DNA of 64,000 nucleotides from Isoetes taiwanensis (Eukaryota > Streptophyta > Lycopodiopsida > Isoetales > Isoetaceae), in contig JAJEKV010000027.1 in NCBI GenBank assembly GCA_021234155.1, forward strand, positions 16,586,891 to 16,650,890, in the 5' to 3' direction. The translations under genes and the position numbers were made by a program. This document shows, piece by piece, positions 50,119-62,298 of the stretch. The notes beneath the pieces were generated by a model, which was not told where the DNA came from, ran no database searches, and worked only from the letters and a program-made list of their open reading frames with translations. Within the stretch, counting starts at the first letter, position 1; each line of letters opens with the position of its first letter.

Positions 50119-51745
50119 TGTGGCGCTCCACCTAAACATCGGTAGGCCGGTATATACGGCGAGAAATCCCCATCCGGCTCATCAACCAGCATGGGCCCTC
50201 CGTCTACCCGCACTCGAGGTGACTCTTAGTGTGGGGAGGGGCTCTGAAGAAGGTGTCTTGCGCCCTTCCCTATGGGCTCCTATAGCGGTGGGCGATAACA
50301 AGTCGAACTAGCATAAAACATATACAAATACTACCTCGGAGGGTAGTGCATCCCACATAAACCAATGCAAAGATGATAATCACAAACCATAAAACATGAG
50401 AGCTCCTACCCGGCTCGGACTCGTAGGAGGATGGCCCGACCCGGCTAGGCCTCAAGATAGAAGCGGGGCCGAGTCATGGCAATGGCGGCATGCTGGCATA
50501 GAACAATGGCTAGGGTTGACCACTCCATCCGCCCCTCACATTGCATACTTTGCGGATGGGCTAGATCGGGGCTCACGGCGGGGACTCTAGCCTTCGGATC
50601 ACGCAATCCCATGGCATCACCCATCGGGACTACTCGGGTTGCATCTCCACAGTCCGATGAGGCAGGAAGGGTTGCATCTCCCCTTCCGAGGGTCTAGAGG
50701 TGCGTGGGCGGCTAGAGAATCGTGGCGACACCGATTAGTGCCCGGTGAACCCCCAAAGCGAGCCAAGCCATCACTTGCAGCTCTCGGGGAGGCGAGGGCA
50801 ACACCATTGCCCCATGAGGTGTCGGACCCATGCTCGGCCCACAGTGACCGACCATAAGCCTAGCCCACTATGGGATCCCCGAAGCCCCCACTCGGCGGGG
50901 ATCCTCCCTCCACTTTCCCTCTAGCCCGTTATGCAGTGTGAGTCATATCATAGCCTCAATAGCACGGTGGGCTCCTATGCCTGAGGCATAACTAATAGGA
51001 ACTAAAGGGATCTACTCTAGGAACATACTACATATGGCCCTAGGTCTCTACCCCCTTCCCAATACAAGAGGAGCAAACATGATCAACCATCAACATATAA
51101 TCATCACATCATGAGAATAATCATAAAGAAGAACATCTTAACCTAATCATACAACTATCTAATAGTTAGGGTTCCTTGATTAGGGTTCAAGATGTTGAAT
51201 ATGGGTTCTAGGATGGCTCTACTCTAGATACAAATACTAGCACACACGGAATGCTAATTCCGGATGAGCTATCACAACTACTACCCTACATACACTGCTC
51301 TGATGCTCTCCCTCGGATCCAGGCCCTCCATGATCGTCGACTCACAAGGCTGCTGTTCCTCCTCCAAGAATGGGTCTACCTGGCAGAGCTCTTGCACCAG
51401 CCTATGCCCACAACGAGCGATGTTGAAGCGGGGGTTCGAACAAGTAGGTGATCTCACAGGTGCTAGAGCTGGAAGAGGTCTAGGGTTAGGGTTTATGCCT
51501 ATATAAGTTAGGTCCACCTAGGATGCCACGTGGCACCAATCGGGTGAGTCCTGTGTGGCGGTGCCCCAATAGGTTAAGGCCACATGGATAATGGCTTAAC
51601 CTATGGTTGGCTAAGTTATGAGAATGACTTGGCCATGCCCCCTAGTGCCACCCTTATGGTATACAAGGCTATGAATGATAGACTTGTATAGTGACGGATC
51701 CAGGAATATACGTATTTATAGCGTATATTCCCCTGGACCGTCACA
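50119..51745 (-). repeat. 5' LTR of the chromovirus
   Basis: 1627 bp, TG...CA, partner of 38755-40386. The last 250 bp (51490-51745) are nearly identical to the partner, whereas the first 900 bp differ by many one- to five-base changes at C/G-rich sites. Confidence 0.9.
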
Positions 51746-52907
51746 AAAGCTCTTCCACTAAGCGAATGAAGATAAAGAATGCAATAGCCAACTATGAAAG
51801 GAACGGCTAGCCTTCATCCTCAATTTCCTTTGCGTTCCATCCTCCATCGACCACCAACATTATCCTTTTATACTACCTACTTGCCTGTAGCTTATTCCTG
51901 CTCGTAATTCCCTCGAGACGTGTCAGCTTTTTAAGTTGCCATCTCATGCACTATAAGTACCTTGAATTTGTCCTTGCCGCAAACGGTTTCTCATCGTATG
52001 CAACATAAACATCTGGAATATGTCCATATTGAATATACCTGGAACTTTATACAGGACACCTCATTTCTTTTTTATGATGTTTGACAACACAAAGGCTAGC
52101 TTTTTATACCATTTGGACCTTGTGATGAAATATATGAATCAATTAAGCATATTGAGCAGTCAAGGGTTGAATAAATTTAACAAACATTGAATCAGTTAAG
52201 CATATTGAGCAGTCAAGGGTTGAATAAATTTAACAAACATTCTATCTGTCCAAACATTCCTAACCATATTTCAAATGGCACATGGCCAATTTTAAGGTAG
52301 GTAATGGAATTTTGAACACTTAAACTGTTCAACAATAGTCTTATATATAGACAATTGAAAACATGATCATCGGTGGCCCCCGATACAGAAAAGTTTTTGT
52401 CAATCCGAACCTTGCCATCAGTTGTGTTTTTTTTTTTTGCCTTTTTAAAATGTTTATTTTGCCCATTATATAGTGGTATTATATAGTGGTATATAGCTAC
52501 AACAAAGTCATGATCCCATGTACCTGCAACATCCGGCCTCAAAAACTATAATGTTTGCTTCATATGAATATGGATAGCCATAAGATGAACATTTTTATCA
52601 CATGTACTCAAATTTATAAGGTTCGGAAAATGACATCATTGTTATTGACAAACTACAATATTATGGTGAATTTTTTTATGAGTTGTTTGTAATGCTTGAT
52701 TAATTTGAAGGAAAATAATGACTATTCCTTTTTTTTTCTTAAAGACATAAACTAAAAAGCAGAAAGTAGCGGCGGTGACAACCGCTGCGATAAATTCTTG
52801 TAAATGTTATTAATCATGAGGTTTGAATAAAACGAATCTATATTTCCTTTGGCATATTTTCCTTTGGTATATACTGGGTTATATCTTTACTCAACAGAAT
52901 TGACAAC
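51746..52907. other. Intergenic region downstream of the acid phosphatase
   Basis: No gene. A tandem duplication of about 54 bp (GAATCAATTAAGCATATTGAG / GAATCAGTTAAGCATATTGAG units) lies at about 52134-52242. The phosphatase 3' UTR should lie at the right end. Confidence 0.45.
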
Positions 52908-55900
52908 TTAGTAAATGTAGTACATGGGATTTGGAAGCTTAAACGTCCTATTCCCTGAGGCAGGGCCAATGCTGTCACTCCATTGATCACCAAGTGCACT
53001 TCGTATGCGATATCCTTGACTTTCAAGGCTAACTCTTTGTCTAGACTTAAAAGTTTTAGCAGTCATGCCACGCTCATAATCCGATCTGATATAAAAGATC
53101 AAAGAAAACCAAGAGCGTGAATTAAATATCATGAGAGCAAAGGTTCTATGTGCAATATAACAGATTGATAAATATCATGAGACCAAAGGTTCTATGTGCA
53201 ATGTAAGAGATTGATATTTCTAGTCATTACAATTTGAGAAGAAATTCAAAAATATCAATTCACAGCTACCTTAGAATTAAGGATGTCCAATCTGAAAATC
53301 CTGCAGCAAGTAGACTATGGATGGTTAAGTTGCGTTTGTGCTCAGGGCTACCCGTTATAAAAACCACACCCCAGTTTGAATGACGCAATTCCCAATAGAG
53401 TTCAAACATTGGCATCAGAGGTTTTGCAGCAGCTTCAGCTATCCAGAGATCCCAAGACGTTTCATTAAAGTACTCTGCCCTGGAGTTTAATATGGAGGCC
53501 TTGAGCAATGCTTTAAAATACAGGTGACTGATAACAATACACAACAATGTACCATCTGCTATGTAAAATATTTGAAATAGTTCAATGCTATCAATTAGTA
53601 AGAAAGAAGAAAGTACCCCCAATGATGCTTTGCATAGTAAGCCAAGTTAGAGAGAACAGTCTCATCAATATCAAGAACCACTATATCTCGACCATCTTCT
53701 CCCGCGGTGATTGTCTTCAAATAATCTCTGGCTGCATTCACAGCCTTGGCAAAGTCCATAGCATATTGACCTCCATTCATATAGTTGGCCACATAATCTA
53801 TACATTCTTCTGGAAGAATCCAGCCCTGTAAGTTATTGATTTCCCCATTCAACCTAAAACTCTCACATGAATTCCCTTTATTGAGATCGAAAATGTGACG
53901 TTCCAGCACAGTATACGCTCCCAGGACGTACATTGTACTGCCACGTCACGCGTACACGCCACCCCGATTGACGTGTACGCCAACGGATAGCCAGGTAAGT
54001 AGCCCTAGGGGGCAACTTGCTAGGAGTGTTCATATATTATTAATGTGCACATGTGCACATTAATGAGGGCACACCTTTCCATGTTGGCATATTTTGCCAC
54101 CTAGCCATTAAAGGCAAGTGGGGCCTTTCCAATTATCCCACATGCCAAATTGGGTAATTGGAAACCCTAGCCTAAACCCCATGTCTATTTAGGGTAGGAA
54201 AACCCTAGCTTGCTAGTTTTTCGTCCTTAGGGTTTTAGAGCTCAGTTTTGGCTGCCCCAGGAGCCAAAACCGCCTCCCAGACGCCGCCCAAGCGAATTGC
54301 ACCATCAGTTCCCCTGAATTCGCTCAGCGCAGCAGGATGGTTGAACTCAGGCCAGGAGGAGCCACTCAAGGATCAGGTATTTGGTCAATTCAATAGCTTA
54401 AACCATCTTCTAGTCATAGAATCAGTAGGTTTAGACTATTAAATTGCCCATAGTAGCTATCTAGATCTTAGATCTCGGACACTAACTAAAGAACCTAACT
54501 CTATGATTAGATCTAGTTCTTTAGTTCTTCTGTGATGTATTTGGATGATGTATCTCTGTGAACTCCTTGTATTGGGAAGGGGGGTAGAGGCCCTAAAGCT
54601 TGTAGTTGATGCTCCTAGAGTAGCCTCTCTAGCACACTGTAGATTCGGCCTGTGTACAAGAGCCACACCTGGTTGTGGGTGAAGGGGCCGGGACGGCTAA
54701 GAAGGAGGTTCATGTCCCGACTCTTGAACCATCCCCCGGTGTGTAAAGCCACCGGGATCATTGTGACTAGGTCTAATGGCTTACCACCGAGTGCGGGTAA
54801 GGCATGGGCTCGACACCGTGAAGTGGTGTACACTTTCCGGTGGGTTGGGTTCGAATACGGCAAAGGGCCCTCTAGTCACCCTTGAGTTAGCATGTAGATC
54901 TCGAGGAGGGAGTGATCCCTACCGCCCCATCGAACCGGGAGGATGAAACCCGGGAATAGCCCCTTCGCTATGCATCCGGGCGGCTACGGTCAGTCCCAAC
55001 ACTTTTCAGCCTACTCGCAAAGTGTGCACAGGAGGGGCGGATGGAGTGGACAACCCTATGCCATGTTCTTATGCCGCCCAACTCCATTGCCATGAATTGC
55101 CTGCAGAACGAACCCGGAGACCCAAGCCGCCGGGCCACCCTTTGAGTCTGAGCCCTGGGTAGGATCCCCTATGTGATGTGCTGATCCTTGTCTATGCAGA
55201 TATGAGGAGGACCATCCTTCGAGTTGGTCACAGGATGTTGATGTATGTGCTACTGACATGTATGTTTACGCTTCCGCAGCTAGGTAGGCCCTGAGGGAGA
55301 CGGGGTAGAATGACACCTTCACTCTTCCCACTGGGACTCGTTATGGGTGCAGTGATATGTGGAGGGCCCTGTATCAGCATGGAGCTGGTGTGGGGGAAGA
55401 ACTCCTGTTTGTATACGGTGGGTGCACCGTATACGAGTAGGGGACGTCACAGAAAAGTTGAGAACGAATCATAGGTTTGCTTTGGCATGAACCAAGCATG
55501 ACAGAGAGTGTTATGATGAGGGTAAAGAGGAGGATCCCTATTGTAGCTACAGAAGAAACTATAATGGTAACTGCAAGGGAAGACAAGTACACTCCACTGT
55601 CATCTACTTGAATGCATCGACTTCCAAATTCTGCCATCACCAAGAAACCAAAATATTACTTTAAGAGGAGTGCAAGCATCCTTGATAGACAACATGTAAA
55701 CCTATTGAAAAGGCATTATTCATCTTCCATTATTCGTTGTGTTAATGACACTTTTCACATCTAATGTATCACAAACTTAGCATCATAAGGAAATTGTAAT
55801 GCATGTACAGAATTTGACTGAGAAGACAAATCCCTTACCAGAACCTCGCCGGCTGAAGAGAGAGAACGTAGATTCAGCATTGTCTAATCTGGAACCATAT

Positions 55901-56929
55901 GGAGTGTAAGGTGTTCCAACTTTTGTAAAGAGAACCATGTTAGTGATGTCAAATGGGATTAATACACGAATTTATGGAAATAATTCAACTGAGAAAATAC
56001 ATTTCTTTAATCTTAGCAGGAACAGCTACTATTCCTTCAAGGAAAAAAAAAAGTCATGATTTATGATCCAATCGCCAATAGGTAGGAAGTTAGAAATATG
56101 CTTTTAGCTTTTTGTTTTATGCCTTATTTCAATGCTGTATAGCACTAAATCCAATTAGATAATGTGATACAACAAAAGAGAACTCAACAGTTTAAAATAT
56201 CAAAACCAAAGAAATAAGAATTGCTCTCCAATCTTTAGGAGGTTTATATCCACCCAACCGGGCCAGGCTTTCCAACAAGAACCGTTTCTTGCTGTAACAA
56301 CCGCAACCGAGAGTCCTAAATTTAGAAGACAAATTTAATCAACACTAACTGCTGCAAGGCATAGGATTTCTCAGAGCACTCAGCCGGAATTCTGAGATTA
56401 ACCTTTTCCCGCCAATAACTGAGAATAACTGAGAAATCCAGAATAACTGAGAATCGGCCAGAAATATCTATGTTTTCGGGCTTATACGGCCGAAGGGTTT
56501 CGCCACCCGTTATCAGCCGCCCTTTATTATCCTTTGACATGAACCATTGGTTCATTACTTTTAAAACATTGTTATGCCTATCTAGACCCAAATGTCATAT
56601 TATAAAATATAATTTACCTTTAACAATTAATTACTAGCCTTAGAAATATTAACTCTTGTTGCGTCGTGCCTGAGCCACTCCCCCAAGCCGGCATTGAGCC
56701 GTAACATAATGTATCTATATCAGATCGAAACAGGGGTGTGAGCAAATTTGGTAGAGGCTAATGCAATGGCCAAAAGTAAAATCTGAGATTCCTTTCTGAT
56801 GGGGATGCAAAGGAAACACAAGGTTTTTTTTTGTTGTTATAAGGTATTATGATTAAAGCCCAACATTTAGTTTGACTTACCAGAACCTCGTCTATTAAGG
56901 AGCGATTGAGATTGAGTATGTTCGTCCAT
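52908..56929 (-). pseudogene. HAD class-IIIB acid phosphatase (VSP-like), exon split by a solo LTR
   Basis: Exons on the minus strand: 56881-56929, 55839-55919, 55452-55630 plus 53617-53888 (one exon split by the LTR), 53270-53479 and 52908-53085. Without the insertion and one TSD copy they sum to 969 nt (322 aa) and stay open. Layout: short N-terminus with Arg-Gly-Ser motifs, one membrane segment (about 55-80; SSLAVTIIVSSVATIGILLF), then the acid phosphatase domain. HAD motifs are all present: DIDETVLSN (I), VVFITGSPEH (II), FKSRQR (III Lys) and GDQWSD (IV), ending FKLPNPMYYIY. This matches plant membrane-anchored VSP/acid-phosphatase proteins. The 1558-bp solo LTR adds stops in the exon, so the allele is probably null or truncated unless the LTR is spliced out. 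Confidence 0.85.
53894..55451. mobile_element. Solo LTR with perfect 5-bp TSD
   Basis: 1558 bp, beginning TGTGACGTTCC and ending GGGACGTCACA (inverted ends), flanked on both sides by GAAAA (53889-53893 and 55452-55456). No internal region is present, so LTR-LTR recombination has removed it. The block at about 55009-55085 matches 4230-4310. Confidence 0.95.
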
Positions 56930-57820
56930 TTTCCCCCATGATTTTACGCTGCGAACACGAAGTAAAACAACAGATAAATCTCTAGCAAAACTTTAATGCA
57001 TAAATACGAGCTCCACGAACCTGTTATTGCCAAACTCCAAGTACAACAGGTAATGACAGTGTGCCGGAATAGAAATATAGCTGCTCTAATTCAAAAACCA
57101 CAATCCAAAGCCAATGACTACAGAATCTGATGAATCAAAGGGAAATAGAAAAAAATATTCCAGGAACGGAGAATAGATGGAAAGCTAGCTGACCTTTACA
57201 TAAGAGCTATTGAAAAGGCAGAGTCCTGGAAATGGCGTATACAGGATGCCGGATCCCACGAGAACTGGAGGCCCATTGTGGCCTCAGGTAGCCGGAATGC
57301 TAAAAGGCAAAGGCAAAGTCTTCTCTTAAGTTTACCGGATTAGCGTGATTGGCGAGACATTTTAGTTTGTTTTCCTACTTTTCTAACACGGTGGTCCCTT
57401 TCTTATAATATGTTGTTGTCTTATAATATATTGTGGCTCAACTGAAATAATATATTGTTGTCTTATAATGTATTTCCACCATTGAAATCAAGTGGTAATG
57501 CTCACTTCACGTGCTCACAATGCCTTGTCATAGTTTTGATTTGATGCACAAAATGTTTATATGTTATATCTAATACAATATCATGGTTGGGTCGGGGCGA
57601 TTTATACCAGCGACACCATGTGATATCGCCAATATCCTAGAATGCTATTCGGGTATAAAATTCTTGGTCATCTGTTGACCCAGTTAAACAAACACACAAA
57701 AATTTGAGATGCTTCTTGTTCCCATACTTGTACAACAACTATTCTGCAACAGCCTTGGACGGCAAACATAGATCTAAAATTGCGAATATCAAGTGCCTAA
57801 ATTAGGTCTGCTTCAAAGAA
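56930..57820. other. Acid phosphatase upstream region
   Basis: Should contain the 5' UTR and promoter of the minus-strand phosphatase. No unambiguous TATA box was chosen. Short repeats of TTATAATATATTG occur at about 57405-57475. Confidence 0.35.
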
Positions 57821-57824
57821 AATG

Positions 57825-58860
57825 CTATGGCCGTGAGCTCAAAATGACTCCCCAACCATGATATTGTAAGGTTAAACCAACTGGTATGCGATTTAATGGT
57901 TTGCAGTGCTCGGCCAAACAAAAGAGAGCAGCAAGCGTATTACTGACAGGATTACAAGCCCCGAAGGGTTTTCGAGGGAAAAACCTTAGCAGTAATAAGT
58001 ATGCTGGCACGCTGTACAATTGTATAGGACAGTTCAATACCGTCCCGGAGGACACATCTGAGTCTGTGCATCCATAACCTCCTGGAGATATGACCTTAAC
58101 AAACCCACTGACGCCGTATTCTATAACTCATGCAACGGTTGGCCAGGCACTAGTAATCGAACATACCGCTCTTGGATATGGGCAAACGCTGGGCAGATCT
58201 GGAGGGCATGACATTCATCCTCAATGGCGCCCTGGTGGCTACACTGGCAAAGCCTTTGCCCTCGTGCTTCCCGAGCCCAACGTCCTGTCTCAATGCGGAG
58301 GCGATGTGCACCCGTGCGAATGGAAGCTATAAGTTGTAACGTTCCTAACCGACATGCCCTTAACCAACTGGGCAAAACCGTCTAGACGTTTATGAGTAGT
58401 CGTTTCTACCCATTTATGCCGGTGTCTCGGGAACGCCCCACAGGCACATTTAGGGTTCGAATACTCGAGCGGTCTACCATGGGCCCGTTACAGTCTCTCC
58501 CACTAGAATTATGCTCGTCCTCGAGCATCCAATACCATGTCTATGTCATACCGTGTCACAATTATTACCAAGTCTTTGCAAATTACACATGCATATAGGC
58601 ACCCATGGAGACTCGAACTCGAGACCTGCCCTGATACCAACTGTAACGTTCCTAACCGACATGCCCTTAACCAACTGGGCAAAACCGTCTAGACGTTTAT
58701 GAGTAGTCGCTTCAACCCATTTATGGCGGTGTCTCGGGAACGCCAGGCACATTCAAGGTTCGAATACTCGAGCGGTCTACCATGGGCCCGTTACATAAGT
58801 CTGCGCTTCTTAACTGGGTGTACAAGTACTGGTGTGGGCCTCTCGTGAGCCTAGGATTGA
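57825..58860 (-). pseudogene. LINE C-terminal remnant with zinc knuckle
   Basis: Minus strand RTGAHRLRIETGRW followed by RLCQCSHQGAIEDECHALQIC, the C-terminal Cys/His region of a LINE like that at 17.9-18.1 kb. The frame continues on the far side of the inserted TRIM (58801-58850: LVHPVKKRR then LIASIRTG), showing that the TRIM landed in it. Confidence 0.6.
58335..58795 (-). mobile_element. Second TRIM, with perfect TSD
   Basis: 461 bp. The LTRs are 58642-58795 (154 bp, 5' LTR on the minus strand) and 58335-58492 (158 bp, 3' LTR), running TGTAACGGGCC to GAACGTTACA. Directly inside the 5' LTR is TTGGTATCAGGGCAGG, a variant of the initiator tRNA-Met PBS. Before the 3' LTR is the purine-rich CTAGTGGGAGAGAC. 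The TSD is TAAGT on both sides (58330-58334 and 58796-58800). It has no coding capacity. The interior ends in a GAGGACGAGC phrase reminiscent of gypsy 3' ends. Confidence 0.9.
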
Positions 58861-58960
58861 CTTGCTGCTAATATTAAGCACAATTTCATTAATTATGGAC
58901 AATACCTGAATTTATGGACCATTTTTTAGTACACTTGCATGAATGACTCTTTTTCATACA

Positions 58961-61900
58961 CTAGTTGACATCCCCTGCGAGTGCTGCATATGCCTCAGCA
59001 GCATGCACGGGTATCTTAATAGTATTAGGTATCTTCTTTTTGTTTGATGGCTCCCAAGCGTAGTCGATAGTCTCCAGTTCTATGCAGTCACTTGCAGTCG
59101 TTGGCCTCCATCTCTTCTTCCAGCAATTGGCATAATTAGCTGGGTAGACTTGGTTCCTCAATGGGATTGGCTCCCACCAAGTCACCAGAATAGTCTCAAA
59201 GTTCTCCTTCTTATCATCCATTTGTGGCTCCTCAGTAGCTAGGCCCACCCAAGTTGGGCACAACACATCATCAGGGCGTGCCATAATAAACATACCTTTC
59301 TTCAAATCTTTGTATGGATTGAATTCCGATACAGGTTTGTCCTTCCAGGGGCCGACATAAGGAGGAGTGATAGTAGCAATTGGCTCCACCACTATAGCTA
59401 CATCAGGTGGAGCTCGCGCTTGCCTAGTACGTGGCCAGAAGTCATTATAAGTGCCTTCGTCACTGCTGATGTTCCCCAGTTCTTGCAAGAGTTTCATCCA
59501 ATATTCAATCGTGGACGTGAACTGTGCCGGGTACTTGGCTGTTTCTGGAGCACCCTTGTTACTAGTTGAACAAGCAACCCAATGCAATATATGCTTGTGG
59601 ATCTTGTTTTCTTGTGAGGCCAAGGTCCTTCACCGATTTCTTGGGAGGAAGCAGCTTAGAATATCCAACTGGCATCATGGGCTTCCCGTCCTCTTTTTCT
59701 TTCCACATCTTTATTCCACCAACAGGCAACCAATCCAAGTAAGTGGGTCGAGTTTTGTAATACATGACTGGCCAATCACCATTCATAGCGAATCTGAAAG
59801 TTAGATGGGTGGTATGACCTGTCAATCTATCATCCTCATCTGGTATGTAGCCTTCTATAAAATCCTTCCAATCCAGAACTTTGTCAACAACATAGGGCAC
59901 AAGTGTATTCAAGTTGCATTTGTGGAATTCATACAGTAGTTCTGGCATTGTGAGCACCTCAGCCTTCTTTAAAGATGTGGAGAAGTTACCAAACAAGGCA
60001 TCGATATCATCATATGTATGACCGGGCATCATGAACCCTAGCTCAATCTCTTCAAACACACCAAGATATACTAGGTAAGAAAGATAGGAGAAGACATACC
60101 TATTCTTGTTCTGTCTAGATGCGTTGTTTAGCTGCAAATAAAGTATCTTGGGCAGAGGCTTCAATGATGGTCCCTCTGCCTGTGGCAAATTAGCAGGTAT
60201 GCTGCTATTGGATAGTGACAACTTTGACTCCAAGGCTGTGGTGTCTCACAAGGAGGACACCCATTTTGGAGCAGATGATTCAGGCACTGACAGGTGGCCT
60301 CCCGCATACTCGTGCACCATCTCTAATCTCTTCAAGATGCTATTTAAAGAACCTACATGGAAGTTAGAGTCATCTGGCCATAAGTCCAGGGCAAAGTTTC
60401 CATAGCTTCCATTTCCATGACCATGAGTCAATGCACCAGTCAATGACATTTTGAGCTTGTCAAGTCTCCAGAGAGACTTCACAGATTGTTGCAATTTTGG
60501 AATCATTGTTTTCGTTTGATCCATTTTGTCGTGAATAATACAAAGCTATTGGACGGGATACCTGTGGGAGTATAATCTCCACGACCAGTACTGTGTGCGA
60601 CACGAGGCCTGCTCTAATCTATGCGCTCTTCTTTCATCATGCAGCATCCTCCTCTCTCCTTCATCTTTGGTCTTCAGTAACTTTGTACGGATCACCTCAC
60701 ACGTATCGCATTTGGAGAATGCAATTTTCTTTGCGATACTGACATCCCGGAAGCTCCGCCTCCACGTTCTATGAAAACCTGTCGGTGATACCTTCTTGCC
60801 AGTCAATGCCACAACCTCTGCATTAACCTCTTTTAGAATGCTGGACTTCGTAAACATTGCAGGCAACTTCCTGACGTTCTCTCTTATCCCCTCCTCGTTT
60901 CTCCTGCTGCGGTGGGGCAAGGATTCACAGTTTTCCCTCACAAACATGGAAAACACGGCCTCGCATGCCAATGTCGAGGAGCGAGGCTTCAAGGTGCCAC
61001 AGTTACCATGTTCGGCCTTGCGTGCACCGTCAAGGAATTGGGCCTTCCATTTCAGATATGCCAACTTTGAGATCCCGAGACCAAGGTACCACGCCCTTTC
61101 GCAAACGAGATTCCCTTGCAGCACTAGTCGTCCCACTCTTCGACCTTTCATGTTGTTGCCGAACATGTCATAAACAAAAGTAACCCTATCACTTGATTTC
61201 ATGGCAAGGAATTCCTTTCGCATGTTAACAACTTGATTCATAGAGAACTTGACGCAACACCTATTCTTGCAGCACAAGGTCCTCCTGTAACTGAGGATAG
61301 CATTCTGAGTGGTGAGACGAGCAAGCTTTGGTGACCTTACAACCTTCCTAGGCTGTCGGGAATGAAAAGTGTAATGTCGTTTCTCATAATTTGGGTGCTT
61401 CTGATGCTCTGAGCTCCGCTGGCTGGACACTATATCTGCTTCCTGTTGCGGTGCTGCGGTCAATATCTCCGAGACCTTTATTCCATCAACACGGACGAGG
61501 TCATTGTTCCATCTCACGAGCATCCCCGGTTTCGGCAGCTGCAAGCAACCCTGGCAACGGATGTTCACTTCAGAAAGGGGAGGGAAACCTTCAGTTACAG
61601 ATACTCCCACAAACTTGAAACCCAGAAACTGGTCACAAACTGCATCATCGGGGCCAGTGAATGATATGAATCCCTTTCCGGCGATAATGGAGTCGAGTGC
61701 CATATCTCACAATCCTTTTCAAGAAGGGTATATCTTGTCAGCGGTTGTGTCTCCTTTCCCACCTCTGTCCACTGTCTTTTGCTGGGGACGTCATTAGCAG
61801 ACGACTCACGAGCATCTTCACTTCTCCAGAGAACGAATGAGCCTCTCGCTTCTGCTATTATATTTGCATCTGGAGTTGGCCAAGGAAGGATATGGTTGCC

Positions 61901-62180
61901 TTCGAACACTTCCTCCACACCTACGCTCACTACTCCATTCGGTATTTCCTTGAAGTGGCATTGTGTCATTTGCCCCACAACTCCCTTTGCTACTAGATGT
62001 TCATTAAGGAAGAGATACACAATCTGCACAAGGATTTCAGTAGTGTTAAAATCGAGTAAGGAAGACGAGAAAGCAATGCAAAGGACATGGGGGGATGGCC
62101 ATTCAATGGTTACACGGACAATAAAATTGGGCGGGTGTCCATTTTTACATATGAGGTCCTTAGATTCCCCTTGTTGCAAA
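58961..62180 (-). pseudogene. DUF7869-like DDE transposase gene, broken
   Basis: Minus-strand order. A DUF8039-like region at about 62080-61800 (HLVAKGVVGQ, HILPWPTPDANI) is followed by a frame change near 61710. Next comes a Cys-rich region (about 61280; LCCKNRCCVKFS) and a long helical basic part to 60550. The DDE-like core has IIHDKMDQTKTMIP, GALTHGHGNGSYGNF, ILYLQLNNASRQNKNRYVFS and GFMMPGHTYDDIDALF, typical of proteins with the DUF7869 domain. In-frame stops occur at 60546 (TAG) and 60246 (TGA), with a frameshift at about 59600. The second expected catalytic Asp (QLDN) is Asn at 60126-60128. The C-terminal part (GPWKDKPVSEFNPY, FETILVTWWEPI) is a chromatin-reader-like tail of unknown role. 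Family naming is from memory. Confidence 0.6.
62123..62146. repeat. Palindrome family II, copy 1 (imperfect)
   Basis: AAAATTGG...CCATTTTT arms around GCGGGTGT. Confidence 0.65.
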
Positions 62181-62200
62181 TTGGGCGGCCGCCCAATTTG
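62177..62200. repeat. Palindrome family II, copy 2 (perfect)
   Basis: A perfect 24-bp palindrome with half-site CAAATTGGGCGG and a NotI site (GCGGCCGC) at its centre. Confidence 0.97.
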
Positions 62201-62298
62201 AACCGAATGAGGCGCTTATATAAGGTTAGTATTGATGCAGTCAGTGTCACACTGGGTACAACAAAAAGTTCTCGCTCTGAACAAGCCATGATCGCGGA

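Larger units (their letters stand above)
38755..51745 (-). mobile_element. Full-length Ty3/gypsy chromovirus
   Basis: A 12,991-bp element in minus orientation. The left (3') LTR is 38755-40386 and the right (5') LTR is 50119-51745, both starting TGTGGC and ending CCGTCACA. The PBS lies just inside the 5' LTR (50103-50117), and the PPT (rc of TTCTCCCCTTAGG) abuts the 3' LTR. Flanks AAGGC and AAAGC are a probable 5-bp target duplication with one difference. Order on the minus strand is gag, zinc knuckle, protease, RT, RNase H, integrase, chromodomain, which is the chromovirus order. Coding frames are interrupted many times, so this copy as written is not autonomous. LTR differences concentrate in G/C-rich runs. 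Confidence 0.9.

Noticed and set aside
53894-55451. Intron of the acid phosphatase
   Set aside because: The segment has LTR-type inverted ends and a 5-bp target duplication, and the codons on its two sides join exactly after removing one duplication copy; there is no GT-AG at those edges.
58555-58700. tRNA gene or tRNA-headed SINE (A-box and B-box-like text)
   Set aside because: The A-box-like text is inside an LTR and the TGGTATCAGGGC text is the PBS of a TRIM with exact TSDs; no cloverleaf can be drawn.
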